A stretch of 64,000 nucleotides of DNA from CAWCUZ01 sp963798795 (lineage in GTDB: Bacteria > Acidobacteriota > Vicinamibacteria > Vicinamibacterales > SCN-69-37). A model generated the notes under the pieces. The model made no database searches, was not told the origin of the DNA, and saw only the letters and a program-made list of their open reading frames with translations. Shown in pieces: positions 16,165 through 25,387 of this stretch. The stretch lies in the NCBI GenBank assembly GCA_963798795.1, contig CAWCUZ010000001.1:2294001-2358000 (forward strand). Reading direction: 5' to 3'. The translations under genes were made by a program, and so were the position numbers. Positions within the stretch are counted from its first letter, which is position 1, and the number at the start of each line of letters is the position of its first letter.

Positions 16165-18879
16165 ATGCAACACCCGCTGAACTGGCTGCTGCGATTTCTG
16201 CCGAACGACGACCGGCAGGCCATCCTGGGCGACCTTGCCGAGGAGTACCGGGTGCGCGTGCGGCCGGCGCGATCGGGGATCGCCGCCGAGATCTGGTACG
16301 CCGGCCAGCTCATCGCCGCCGCGTGGTCGTTCGCCCGAAGGGGTACGGCGGCGCCGCCGGTCGAACCGCACCGGGCCCTGCGCCTGTTCGATGCCGGCGA
16401 CGTCCGCTACGCCCTGCGCCGCTGGCGCCGGCGCCCGGGCTTTCCGCTCACGGCCGCACTCACGCTTGGCCTGGGTATCGGCGCCGCGACAGCCATGTTC
16501 TCCGTGGTCAACGCCGTCCTGCTCCGGCCGCCGCCGTGGCCCGATCCCGACCGCCTCGCGGTCGTGTACGCGGTCTATCCCGATCGGCGATCCGACCCGG
16601 TGTTCGCCACGACCTGGGATCGTCAGCCCCTGCATCATCCGGCCTGGAACGCGCTCCGCCGCGCCACGTCGTTCACCGACGTGGCGGTGTGGCAGCCGCC
16701 GTCGCTCTCGATGACCCTCGACGAGGGCCGGACCGAACTCGCGCTGACGATGGACGTGTCGTCGAACTTCCTGCCGATGCTCGGCGTGGGCCTCGCGCTT
16801 GGGCACAACTTCACGGCCGATGACGACGAGCACGACACCGAGCACCTGATCCTCAGCTACGAAGCGTGGCAGCGGTACTTCGGCGGCCGCCCGGAGGTCG
16901 TCGGCAAGCCGTCGGCCATCGCATACGCCTCCGATACGCAAACGCCGCCGTGGACGATCGTCGGCGTCCTCGAGCCGGGCTTTTCGTTCCAGGGCTATCG
17001 GCCCGACGTGCTACGGACGGTCGGTTCAAACCCCGCGACGTCGTTCCTCGGCAGGTTCAGGGCCATTTGCCGCCTGGCGCCCGGTGTATCCATAGAGGCC
17101 GCATCCGCAGAAGCGGGCGCCCTCATGGATGCCTCGCAGCCTGGCGTCACCATCGGCGGCCGCGTCGTCCCGCTGCTGGATGAGCAGGTGGGCTCGTCCG
17201 CGCGCGCTCTCTGGCTGCTCCTTGGGGCGGCGGGCGTGCTCCTCCTCGTCGCCTGCGCGAACGTGGCCGGCCTGGTCGTGGGCGAGAACCGCACGCGCCG
17301 CCACGAGACGGCAATTCGCCTGGCGCTCGGCACGTCCCGCGGCGGCATCGTCCGCCAGCTCGTCGTCGAGCACGCGATGCTCGCGCTCGCGGGCGCCGTG
17401 GCGGGACTCGTGTTCGCGGCCGGGCTCACGCGCGTACTCGTCGCGCTGGCGCCGGTGGAGCTGCCCCGGCTCGACACCGTACACGTCGATTGGCGCGTGA
17501 CGTTGTTCGCGCTCGGCGCAGGCGTCGCCACGCTTCTGGCGTCCGGCCTGGCACCCGCGCTCTCGCTGGCCCGTACGCACGCCGCCGCGATGCTGGCCGA
17601 GGGCGGCCGCGAGGCGGCGCCGGCCCGCCACGTCGCGCAGCGCGCGGTCGTCGCAGCGGAGATCGCGCTGGCCGCCGTTCTCGTCGTCGGTGCCGGCCTT
17701 CTGGGCGAGACGCTGTTCCGTCTGACGTCGCAGCCGCTCGGATTCGACCCGTCCCGTCTCGCCACGATCAGCACGCGATTCACAGGCTCGAATGTTCCGC
17801 CTGAATGGGCCATGGGGCCTCGTGGCCCGGGCGGGACGTCGGCGCCGAACATCACCAGCGGACCATCCCTCAGCGAGCGCATGGCTGCCATTGCACGCGC
17901 CCGCACCGTGGCCGTCATCGAGCGGCTGAGCGCGCTCCCGGGGGTCGTGCGCGCGGCCGGCGTGGGTGGTCCGCTGTTTTCGGGCACGTCCGAGTCCGCC
18001 GGATCGATCATCGGCGTCGACGGTCGTCCGACCGACGGGAGCGACCGCGCGGTGGTCCGGACCGTCAGCGGGAACTTCGCGGAGACGCTGCGGACGCCTG
18101 TGCTTGCCGGACGCGATCTGCGGCTGGCCGACGACCGGACGGCCGCGCTCGTCTCGCGCGGATTCGAGCGCCGGTTCTTTCCGGACGGTGCGGTCGGACG
18201 TCGATTTACCGTCCAGTTGGCGATCGGTGGACCAGGCGACTATCGCTACAAGGCCGTGGGCGTCTACCAAGTCGTGGGCGTGGTGGCGGACATCAGGCAC
18301 ACGTACACCGACGACCCGCTGCCGTGCGCCTACACGAGCGGGAACACCAGCTCGTTCCTCCTCCGGACGGCCGACGACCCGGGGCCGGTGCTGCCCGCCA
18401 TCCGCGGCGCGCTGGCCGAGGTCGATCCGCAGATCGTCGTGACCGGCACGACGCCGATGGACGCGGCGCTCGCGGACGTGATTGCGGCGGAGCGCTTCCG
18501 GGCGATGCTGTCAACGGCGTTCGCCGGCACCGCGCTCCTCCTGGCCGTGGTCGGTCTGTACGGCGTGGCCGCGCGCCGGGTGGCCGACCGGCGGCGCGAG
18601 CTCGGCATCCGGGTCGCTCTGGGGGCACGTCCCTCGAATCTCCGCGCGTTGATCCTGCGTGACGGCATCCGGACCGTGGGGCTGGGTCTGATCGTCGGTC
18701 TGCCGGCGGCCTTCGCCGCGTCTCAGGCGACGCGCGCGTTCCTGTTTGGCGTCTCGCCGACGGCGCCGCACGTTTTTCTGGCGGCATCGACCGTGCTCGC
18801 GGCGGCCGCGCTCGTGGCCACGTTCCTGCCGGCGCGCCGCGCGAGCCGCGTCGATCCGATGCGGGCCCTGCGGGAGTGA
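16165..18879 (+). CDS. ADOP-class ABC permease with N-terminal prefix domain
   Basis: 904 residues. It opens with the soluble prefix (NWLLRFLPNDDRQAILGDLA, EEYRVRVRPA) seen in PadR-linked ADOP proteins and a short TM. Then comes DVRYALRRWRRRPGFPLTAA, TM1 (ALTLGLGIGAATAMFSVVNA), a long periplasmic domain (SSNFLPMLGVGLALGHNF), and the FtsX core (LLLGAAGVLLLVACANVAGL). The second half repeats the plan: SGNFAETLRTPVLAGRDL, RRELGIRVALGARPSNLRAL, ending ARRASRVDPMRALRE. Regulated by the PadR upstream. Confidence 0.9.
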   Translation: MQHPLNWLLRFLPNDDRQAILGDLAEEYRVRVRPARSGIAAEIWYAGQLIAAAWSFARRGTAAPPVEPHRALRLFDAGDVRYALRRWRRRPGFPLTAALTLGLGIGAATAMFSVVNAVLLRPPPWPDPDRLAVVYAVYPDRRSDPVFATTWDRQPLHHPAWNALRRATSFTDVAVWQPPSLSMTLDEGRTELALTMDVSSNFLPMLGVGLALGHNFTADDDEHDTEHLILSYEAWQRYFGGRPEVVGKPSAIAYASDTQTPPWTIVGVLEPGFSFQGYRPDVLRTVGSNPATSFLGRFRAICRLAPGVSIEAASAEAGALMDASQPGVTIGGRVVPLLDEQVGSSARALWLLLGAAGVLLLVACANVAGLVVGENRTRRHETAIRLALGTSRGGIVRQLVVEHAMLALAGAVAGLVFAAGLTRVLVALAPVELPRLDTVHVDWRVTLFALGAGVATLLASGLAPALSLARTHAAAMLAEGGREAAPARHVAQRAVVAAEIALAAVLVVGAGLLGETLFRLTSQPLGFDPSRLATISTRFTGSNVPPEWAMGPRGPGGTSAPNITSGPSLSERMAAIARARTVAVIERLSALPGVVRAAGVGGPLFSGTSESAGSIIGVDGRPTDGSDRAVVRTVSGNFAETLRTPVLAGRDLRLADDRTAALVSRGFERRFFPDGAVGRRFTVQLAIGGPGDYRYKAVGVYQVVGVVADIRHTYTDDPLPCAYTSGNTSSFLLRTADDPGPVLPAIRGALAEVDPQIVVTGTTPMDAALADVIAAERFRAMLSTAFAGTALLLAVVGLYGVAARRVADRRRELGIRVALGARPSNLRALILRDGIRTVGLGLIVGLPAAFAASQATRAFLFGVSPTAPHVFLAASTVLAAAALVATFLPARRASRVDPMRALRE

Positions 18880-19370
18880 GCGTCGTGACGTCCTTCCGCG
18901 CCACGCTCGAGCCAGTGCCGCACGGCGGCCACCATGTCAGGGTCCCTGCGGAGGTCGCCGCGGCCGCGGGCCTGCGCCACGGCGCGCGCGTGCGCGGCAC
19001 GGTGAACGGCGCGCCGTATCGCAGTTCGCTCATGATGTACAGCGGCGTCTTTCACCTCGGCGTGCACAAGGCGACGCTCGCTCGAGCCGGCGTCAAGGCG
19101 CCTGCCCGCGTCACCGTCACGATCGAGCGCGACGCCGAGCCATTGCCGACCGACGTCGTGCCGGACGACCTCATGCACGCTTTGGAGCGCAGACCAGGAG
19201 GCGCTGCCGCATGGCGCGTGTTGCGCCCGTCGGCGAAGCGCGAACACGTCAAGTCGGTGCTCGACGCGAAACGGCCGGAGACGCGCACACGGCGGATCGA
19301 GAGGATCGTGGCGTCGCTCACGACCGTCGTGCCCCCCGGCCGGCCAGGACCGACCCGGCGAGTGCGTTGA
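18876..19370 (+). CDS. YdeI/OmdA-type protein with DUF1905 domain
   Basis: 164 residues from GTG 18876, overlapping the ADOP stop; GTG 18885 is an alternative. The N-terminal half (FRATLEPVPHGGHHVRVPAE, RVRGTVNGAPYRSSLMM) is a DUF1905 beta fold. The C-terminal half (FHLGVHKATLARAG, then DLMHALERRP, KREHVKSVLDAKRPETRTRR) is the bacteriocin-protection (YdeI/OmpD-associated) helix set. Biochemical role unknown. Cytoplasmic. Confidence 0.82.
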   Translation: MSVVTSFRATLEPVPHGGHHVRVPAEVAAAAGLRHGARVRGTVNGAPYRSSLMMYSGVFHLGVHKATLARAGVKAPARVTVTIERDAEPLPTDVVPDDLMHALERRPGGAAAWRVLRPSAKREHVKSVLDAKRPETRTRRIERIVASLTTVVPPGRPGPTRRVR

Positions 19371-19383
19371 GAGGCCATGTAGC

Positions 19384-19848
19384 TACCAGGTGGCCGGCCG
19401 CGACTTCATGGAACAGGACGTGATCGGCAAGCCGTGGCGCGTGATCATCAGTCCGCGCCTCGCGAACGCGGGCTCGAAGCGGACCCGACGCTGGCGGTCT
19501 ACATTCCCGCGTACGGGTCGCTGGGCGGCACGACGCTGCAGGTCGGTGGTGCGGCGGACCGGCGAGCTCTCGGTGCGACTCGCGCTCGGCGCCCGCCCCG
19601 GCGCGCTCGTGCGCAGGTCGATCGGACGCGGCTTGCGACCGGTCGTGGCCGGATTGACGATCGGCGTCGTCGCGGCCTGGTGGGTGGGCCAGCTCATGAC
19701 GTCGCTGCTGTTTGGCGTCACCGCGCGCGACCCGTTGACGTTCGCGAGCGTCGCGGTCGCGCTGCTCGCCACCGCGACGATCGCCTGCTACCTGCCGGCC
19801 CGACGCGTGCTGCGCGTCGACCCGTCGACGGCGCTCAGGATCGAATAG
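19384..19848 (+). pseudogene. Decayed C-terminal part of an ADOP permease
   Basis: Pieces in two frames. One reads YQVAGRDFMEQDVIGKPWRV; another GLEADPTLAVYIPAYGSLGG then TTLQV (second periplasmic domain). Back in the first frame comes TGELSVRLALGARPGALVRR, TM segments and LPARRVLRVDPSTALRIE*, the full ADOP C-terminus. The first 500-plus residues and the reading frame are lost. Confidence 0.7.
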
Positions 19849-19860
19849 CCCTACGCTTCG

Positions 19861-20076
19861 ATCCGGCGTCGGACACGCGACATCGCGGTGCACATGGCCC
19901 TCGGCGCCACGAGGCGCGAGGTCAGCCGGATGGTCGTCCGGCGGGTGCTCGCGCACACCGGCGTCGGCGTCACGCTCGGGGCTGGCCGCGGCGGTGGCGA
20001 CTGGCGGCGTGCCTCGCTCCTTCCTGCGCGGCTGGCCGCCTCGATTGCGCCGATCGACGCGCTGCGCGAGCGCTGA
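19861..20076 (+). pseudogene. Second ADOP C-terminal remnant
   Basis: The frame gives RRRTRDIAVHMALGATRREV, SRMVVRRVLAHTGVGVTLGA, then a shortened tail ending IAPIDALRER*. The loop before the last helices and the terminal peptide are ADOP, but the connecting helices are deleted. It abuts both the previous remnant and the intact gene that follows. Confidence 0.6.
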
Positions 20077-20098
20077 CGCGCCGCGCGGTGGCGGTATC

Positions 20099-22516
20099 AT
20101 GCCCGCATCTCGCATGTCGGCGTTCGACCTGGTGTCCGCGTGGAAAGGCCTTCGGGCAACGCCCTGGAGTTCGGCCGCGGCTGTCGTGACGCTCGGCCTC
20201 GGCATTGGCGCGAGCGTCGCCGTGCTCGCCGTGGCCTATGGCGTCCTGCTCAGTCCGCTCCCCTTTCCACACGCCGACCGTTTGTTCCGGCTCCAGCGCG
20301 TCGACCCGCCCACCGGACTCGGCGGCGGCCTGCAGCTTGCCGAGTTCAACGACTGGCGCGCGCAACTGCGCGACCGTGGCCAGTTCGCCGGCTACGCCAG
20401 CGACGCGATGACGCTGCGCGGCGCCGGGACGCCCGAGGAAGTGCGCGTCGGCGTCGTGGCGGGCGACTACTTCCAGACGCTCGGCGCTGCGCCGCTGGCG
20501 GGCCGTGCGTTCGCCGATGCGGATCCGCCCGAGACCGTCGTGCTCAGCTCGGCGTTGTCGGCGCGGCTCTTCGGTCGTGACCCGGCAGCCTCGGTTGGCC
20601 GAACGATCACGCTGGGCGCGCGTCCGCTTCGCGTCGCGGCGGTCATGCCGCGATCCTTCGGCGTCGTCGCGCAGGGCATCGACGCCTGGGTTTCGGCGCA
20701 CGGCGTCGCCCCTCGGACGCTCAGCCCCACCGGCGGCGACTTCCGCTTCTACCAGATGATCGTGCGCGTCACTCCGGGTCGGGCGCCTGAGGCATTGAAG
20801 GCCCAGGCGCTCGCCCTGGCCCGTCGGCCCGCGCCCGGGACGAACCGGACGCCCGACTGGGACGTCGCGCTCGACCCGCTGCACGACGTGCTCGTCGGCG
20901 ACACCAAACCGGCGCTCCTCTCGTTCACGATGGCCGCCGGCCTCCTGCTGCTCGTCGCGTGCGCGAATGTCGCCACGCTGCTCGTCGGGCGCTCGATCGC
21001 CCGCACGCGCGAATCGGCGGTGCGGCTGGCGCTCGGCGCGACGCGCGGGCGCCTGGTGCGGACCTCATTTTTCGAGGCGCTCCTGATGGCCTTCGCGGGT
21101 GCGGGGGTCGGCTGGGGCATCGCGCGGGCCACGGTGCAGATGCTCCAGCACCGCACGGACACGACGCTGCCCCGGCTCGATGTCGTGCCGGTCGGCGCCT
21201 CGCTGACGCTCGCAGCCGCCGCCCTCGCGGTGCTCGTCGCGGCCGCGTGCGGCGTCGCGCCGATGCTCGCGATGCGCGCCGCCAGACTGACGGCCTCCTT
21301 CCGCGAGACGACGACCACCGGATCGCGATCGACACGACGGCTGCGCGGGGCGCTCGTGTCGCTCCAGCTCGCCCTGGCGATCGTGCTGCTCACGGGCACC
21401 GGGCTGCTCGGCCGCACGCTCGTCGGCCTCGAGCACGTCGACCTCGGCCTCACCCGGCCGGGCCAGGTGCTGGCCCTGCGCCTGCCGCTCGCAGAGACCA
21501 CCCGCTTCGATGCGACCGGCCGCGCGGCGCTGGTCCACGACGTCCTCGCGCGTGTGCGAACGCTGCCTGGCGTCGCATTCGCCGGCATCGGCAGCAACCT
21601 CCCGCCGAGCGTGCCGCAGATCGCTTTCACCATTCGCGTCGAGACCAACAGCACCAGCGAGTCCCGGACCTTCGACATGGTGTCGGCCACGGACGGCTAC
21701 CTCGACGCGATCGGCGTGCGCGTTGTGCGCGGACGGCTGTTCACCGGCGACGACCTCGCCCGCAACGCTCCCGTGGCGATCCTCAGCGAGTCGGCGGCCC
21801 GCCACCTCGCGCCGCTCGGCGACCCGCTGGACAAGGACATCAACCTCCCCCTGCCAAGCGCCAGCGGCACGCGTGTCAAGCCGCGCGTGATCGGCATCAT
21901 CGAGGACGTGCGCTACAACGGGCTCGACGCCTCCGCGCGCGGCGGCGTGTACGTGCTCTGGCGGCAGATTCCGACGAGCGTGTCGTACCTGACGGTGCGG
22001 ACGATGGGCGATCCGGTGGCCCTCTCGTCGACGATCGTGTCGGCCGTTCGTGCCGTCGATCCAACGCTGCCGCTCGAGCTGCCGCGGACGCTCGACCAGG
22101 AGGTGTCGCGCAGCCTCGCGCCGCGGGCGACCCGGTTCGGGCTGGTCGGCGTCTTTGCCGGCGCCGCCTGGCTGCTGGCCATCGTCGGCCTGTCAGGCGC
22201 GCTGATTCGCGCCGTCGCGGAACGCCGGCGCGAACTCGCGGTGCGGGCCGCGCTCGGTGCCACGCCGGGCCGCCTCGTGCGGATTGTGATCGCGCACGGC
22301 CTGTGGCTCGTCGGGCTCGGCGCCTGCGTGGGCGTGGGCGCCGCGCTCGCAGGCAGCCGGCTCCTCCGATCGCTCGTCGCCGGCGTGAGCGTGTACGACC
22401 CGTGGACCTACCTGGCCGCCGTGATCGCCGTGTTCCTGATGGCCATCGTCGCCGCATACGTCCCCGCCCGGCGTGCCGCCGCGGCCGATCCCGTCGTGCT
22501 GCTGCGATCGGAGTGA
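20099..22516 (+). CDS. MacB/FtsX-type ABC permease, ADOP class
   Basis: 805 residues from ATG 20099; ATG 20114 is also possible. SAWKGLRATPWSSAAAVVTL, TM1 (LGLGIGASVAVLAVAYGVLL), a MacB periplasmic domain (EFNDWRAQLRDRG; DYFQTLGAAPLAGRAFADAD), FtsX core (AAGLLLLVACANVATLLVGR), second domain (DGYLDAIGVRVVRGRLFTGD), and end VPARRAAAADPVVLLRSE. It lacks the prefix domain and has no PadR neighbour. Third full-length ADOP in the window, directly after two remnants. Confidence 0.9.
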   Translation: MPASRMSAFDLVSAWKGLRATPWSSAAAVVTLGLGIGASVAVLAVAYGVLLSPLPFPHADRLFRLQRVDPPTGLGGGLQLAEFNDWRAQLRDRGQFAGYASDAMTLRGAGTPEEVRVGVVAGDYFQTLGAAPLAGRAFADADPPETVVLSSALSARLFGRDPAASVGRTITLGARPLRVAAVMPRSFGVVAQGIDAWVSAHGVAPRTLSPTGGDFRFYQMIVRVTPGRAPEALKAQALALARRPAPGTNRTPDWDVALDPLHDVLVGDTKPALLSFTMAAGLLLLVACANVATLLVGRSIARTRESAVRLALGATRGRLVRTSFFEALLMAFAGAGVGWGIARATVQMLQHRTDTTLPRLDVVPVGASLTLAAAALAVLVAAACGVAPMLAMRAARLTASFRETTTTGSRSTRRLRGALVSLQLALAIVLLTGTGLLGRTLVGLEHVDLGLTRPGQVLALRLPLAETTRFDATGRAALVHDVLARVRTLPGVAFAGIGSNLPPSVPQIAFTIRVETNSTSESRTFDMVSATDGYLDAIGVRVVRGRLFTGDDLARNAPVAILSESAARHLAPLGDPLDKDINLPLPSASGTRVKPRVIGIIEDVRYNGLDASARGGVYVLWRQIPTSVSYLTVRTMGDPVALSSTIVSAVRAVDPTLPLELPRTLDQEVSRSLAPRATRFGLVGVFAGAAWLLAIVGLSGALIRAVAERRRELAVRAALGATPGRLVRIVIAHGLWLVGLGACVGVGAALAGSRLLRSLVAGVSVYDPWTYLAAVIAVFLMAIVAAYVPARRAAAADPVVLLRSE

Positions 22517-22589
22517 GCGCACGCGCGGTCCAACCGATCCCGGTTCGGCCGTGCTCATTCCGAGGATCGGGCCGCCCGTTCGAGGCTCC

Positions 22590-22976
22590 CTATGCGGCGA
22601 GATGCTTCGTGGCGTCGATCAGCCTCTGGTCCAGCGTGACGAGGTCCGCCCCGAGCGATGCGGCGAGCCACACGTAGCTGGCGTCGTAAGCGGTGATGCC
22701 GAGCCCCCGGGCAATGAACGCCGCGTCGACGTGATCCACGTCCCGCCAGCTGATCCCCCAGTCGCGGTTCAACGTGATGTCGAGACGCCGTGTGATCGCC
22801 TCGGCGTCCCCGGGGTGTTTGCGGATCTTCTTCCGCGCGGTGTTGGCCAGCTCGAACTTCAGCAAGGTCGGCGCAAACAGGATGGCGCCGTCGAGCCGGT
22901 CGCGCACCATGCCGGCTTCGGGTTCGCTGAACGTGAGCGCCGCCAGCGCCGACGCGTCGACGACGACGAACGTCAC
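22590..22976 (-). CDS. PIN-domain toxin (FitB/VapC type)
   Basis: 128 residues from a GTG. MTFVVVDASALAALTFSEPE holds the first Asp. FAPTLLKFELANTARKKI holds the Glu. ITAYDASYVWLAASLGADLV and TLDQRLIDATKHLA complete the acidic pocket. The start overlaps the antitoxin stop by 4 nt. Complete and probably functional. Confidence 0.87.
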   Translation of the reverse strand: MTFVVVDASALAALTFSEPEAGMVRDRLDGAILFAPTLLKFELANTARKKIRKHPGDAEAITRRLDITLNRDWGISWRDVDHVDAAFIARGLGITAYDASYVWLAASLGADLVTLDQRLIDATKHLAA

Positions 22977-23206
22977 CGGCTGTCCCGGGTCTCGCGAACC
23001 AGGGTCGCCGACTCGGAGGGCGCCGACAGCTTCTGCTTCGCCAGATGCTCGAGCAGCGCGCGAGCCCTGAAGGGCCTGGGCCGCACGGCTTCTTCGAGGA
23101 TGTGCAGCAGCTCACCCTGCATCGACCGGTGATTGGTGCGGGCACGCGCGCGCAAGGCCTCGGCCAGGTCGGAGGGGACTTCCTTGATCGACAGGCTCAG
23201 GGTCAT
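22973..23206 (-). CDS. FitA/Arc-type antitoxin
   Basis: 77 residues from ATG 23206. It starts MTLSLSIKEVPSDLAEALRA, then RARTNHRSMQGELLHILEEA: the FitA pattern of a ribbon-helix-helix protein ('S.QGELL.ILE.A'). The tail (PRPFRARALLEHLAKQKLSA) contacts the toxin. Upstream, CATAAT on the minus strand about 12 nt before the ATG could be a -10 element, beside a CAATGGCGCCATTG palindrome (23215-23228) that may be the operator. Confidence 0.85.
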   Translation of the reverse strand: MTLSLSIKEVPSDLAEALRARARTNHRSMQGELLHILEEAVRPRPFRARALLEHLAKQKLSAPSESATLVRETRDSR

Positions 23207-23296
23207 GGTTCTATTATGGCGCCATTGCAGAACCCCTGCAAGAGGCACCTGCCTGACTCGCGAATACCAGCCGGGAGCGCGTGTGGGACACTCTTC

Positions 23297-23346
23297 CGGG
23301 GTCTGAAGACCGGCTCCGTCGCCGGGTCTGAAGACCCGGCGCTCCT
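23297..23346. repeat. Dispersed palindromic repeat, two tandem GGGTCTGAAGACC cores
   Basis: GGGGTCTGAAGACCGG and CCGGGTCTGAAGACCCGGCG lie in tandem between the FitA-type antitoxin and the GH36-like gene. Same family as 42460-42481. Confidence 0.65.
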
Positions 23347-23368
23347 GATCGAAGAGGATCCGGGTTCC

Positions 23369-25387
23369 ATGTCCAATTCGCTTGCTCTGACCCTGGCTGT
23401 TCTGATCGCGGGGGGCTCCGCGGTGTCGTGGCGGCACGCCTCCATGCAGACGTCCACGCAGGTCATCGGCAGCGTCACCAACGGCACGCTCGCGCTCTCG
23501 AACGGGCGAGTCACCGCCGCCTGGCGCGTGGCCGGCAGCACGCTGTCGTTCGTTTCGTCCGGAAACGCCGCCGGGACACGGCGTACGCCGCCGTTCGACG
23601 AGCCGTTCGTCCTCACGCTCGACGGCAGCCGGCGGCTCGCCGCGTCAGATCTCACCCTGGCCGGGACGCCTCGCGTCGAGGACGCCGTGGTGGATCCGCA
23701 CGCGCCGCGCGCGGCCGCGCACGTCTCCGGCCGGCAGCTCGTCGTCTCGCTCCGGTCGCCTGACATTCCTGGTCCGATCACCTGGCGCGCCGTGCTGCGC
23801 GAGGGCGCGGACTACTGGCGCGAGGAGCTGACGATTGGTCCGGTGACGCAGCCGCTTGCGCTGACGGACGTCACGCTCATCGACGCATCCGCGTCGAACG
23901 CGACGGTCATGGGCACCGTCCCGGGATCGCCGGCCGTGGTGGGCGACGCCTTCATGGGCGTCGAGCATCCGATGTCGACCTGCCGGACCGCTGCTGGCGG
24001 TTCACTCACCTGCGGCCTCGGGCGCACCGTGCCGCTCGCCGCCGGCCACTCGTTTCAGGTTTCAGCCGTCGTCGGACTTGCCGAGCCGGGGCAGATGCGC
24101 CGTGCGTTCCTCGCCTACCTCGAGCGCGAGCGCGTGCATCCGTACCGCCCATTCCTGCACTACAACAGCTGGTACGACCTCGGCTACTTCACGCCGTACT
24201 CCGAGCGGGACGCGCTGGCCGTCATCGACGCCTTCGGGCGCGAGCTGGTTCAGAAGCGCGGCGTCACGATGAGCTCGTTTCTGTTCGACGACGGATGGGA
24301 CGACCACAAATCGCTGTGGAGCTTCAACGACGGGTTTCCGAACGGGTTCCTCTCGCTCGACACGGAGGCCGAGAAGTTCGGCGCCGCGCCGGGCGTGTGG
24401 ATGTCGCCGTTCGGCGGCTACGGCGCGCCGCGGACCGAGCGGCTCGAGTACGGCAAGGCGCAGGGCTTCGAAACCAACGCGCGCGGCTTCGCGCTGTCCG
24501 GGCCGGTCTACTACAAACGCTTCCGCGACGTCTGCCTCGAGATGCTCACGCAGTTCGGCGTCAATCAGTTCAAGTTCGACGGCATCGGGCGCGCGACGGG
24601 CGTCGTGGCCGGCAGCGAGTTCGGCAGCGACTTCGAGGCCGCCATCCATCTCATCGCCGACGAGCTGCGCGCGGTCAAGCCGGACCTGTTCGTCAACCTC
24701 ACGACCGGGACGTGGCCGTCGCCGTTCTGGATCCGCTACGCCGATTCGATCTGGCGCGGCGGCGAGGACCACGACTTTGCCGGCGTCGGCACGAAGCGCC
24801 AGCAGTGGATCACCTACCGCGACGCCCAGACCTACCGCAACGTCGTCGTGGCCGGGCCGCTCTATCCGCTCAACTCGCTGATGCTCCACGGCGTCATCTA
24901 CGCCCGCGACGCGAAGGACCTGAACACGGACCCCGGCGACGACTTCACCGATGACGTGCGCGCGTATTTCGGCACGGGCACGCAGCTGCAGGAGATGTAC
25001 GTCACGCCCTCGCTCCTGACCGACGCCAACTGGGACGCGCTGGCCGAAGCCGCGAAGTGGGCGCGCGCCAACGCCGGCGTGCTGGTCGACACGCACTGGA
25101 TCGGCGGCGACCCGGCCAGGCTCGAGGTGTACGGCCACGCCGCCTGGAGCCCGCGCACGGGCATCCTCGTGCTGCGCAATCCGCGCGACCGGCCGGCGAC
25201 GATCGACATCGACGTGGCGCAGGCGTTCGAGCTGCCCGCCGGCGCGCCGCGTACCTGGCGCGCCCGCTCCCCCTGGGGCGATGACGCCGACAAACCGGCC
25301 ACCGACTTCACGGCCGGCACGGCGAGGACGATCGCGCTGCGACCGTTCCAGGTCCTGGTGCTGAACGCGGTGCCGGCGTCCTCTTGA
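23369..25387 (+). CDS. Secreted GH36-like glycosidase (alpha-galactosidase-related)
   Basis: 672 residues. The start ATG 23369 gives a signal peptide (MSNSLALTLAVLIAGGSAVS). A beta-sandwich N-domain runs to about residue 240. The catalytic barrel carries FLHYNSWYDLGYFTPYSERD, SFLFDDGWDDHKSLWSFNDG and NQFKFDGIGRAT; the Asp of KFDG is in the nucleophile position of clan GH-D enzymes. A C-terminal beta domain follows (GILVLRNPRDRPATIDIDV). I recall relatives labelled 'enterotoxin' or alpha-galactosidase. The substrate is uncertain. The EamA transporter gene overlaps its stop. Confidence 0.8.
   Translation: MSNSLALTLAVLIAGGSAVSWRHASMQTSTQVIGSVTNGTLALSNGRVTAAWRVAGSTLSFVSSGNAAGTRRTPPFDEPFVLTLDGSRRLAASDLTLAGTPRVEDAVVDPHAPRAAAHVSGRQLVVSLRSPDIPGPITWRAVLREGADYWREELTIGPVTQPLALTDVTLIDASASNATVMGTVPGSPAVVGDAFMGVEHPMSTCRTAAGGSLTCGLGRTVPLAAGHSFQVSAVVGLAEPGQMRRAFLAYLERERVHPYRPFLHYNSWYDLGYFTPYSERDALAVIDAFGRELVQKRGVTMSSFLFDDGWDDHKSLWSFNDGFPNGFLSLDTEAEKFGAAPGVWMSPFGGYGAPRTERLEYGKAQGFETNARGFALSGPVYYKRFRDVCLEMLTQFGVNQFKFDGIGRATGVVAGSEFGSDFEAAIHLIADELRAVKPDLFVNLTTGTWPSPFWIRYADSIWRGGEDHDFAGVGTKRQQWITYRDAQTYRNVVVAGPLYPLNSLMLHGVIYARDAKDLNTDPGDDFTDDVRAYFGTGTQLQEMYVTPSLLTDANWDALAEAAKWARANAGVLVDTHWIGGDPARLEVYGHAAWSPRTGILVLRNPRDRPATIDIDVAQAFELPAGAPRTWRARSPWGDDADKPATDFTAGTARTIALRPFQVLVLNAVPASS

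Noticed and set aside
23045..23368. N-terminal extension of the GH36-like protein
   Set aside because: It overlaps the FitA-type antitoxin on the other strand and the palindromic repeat; a signal peptide begins at 23369.
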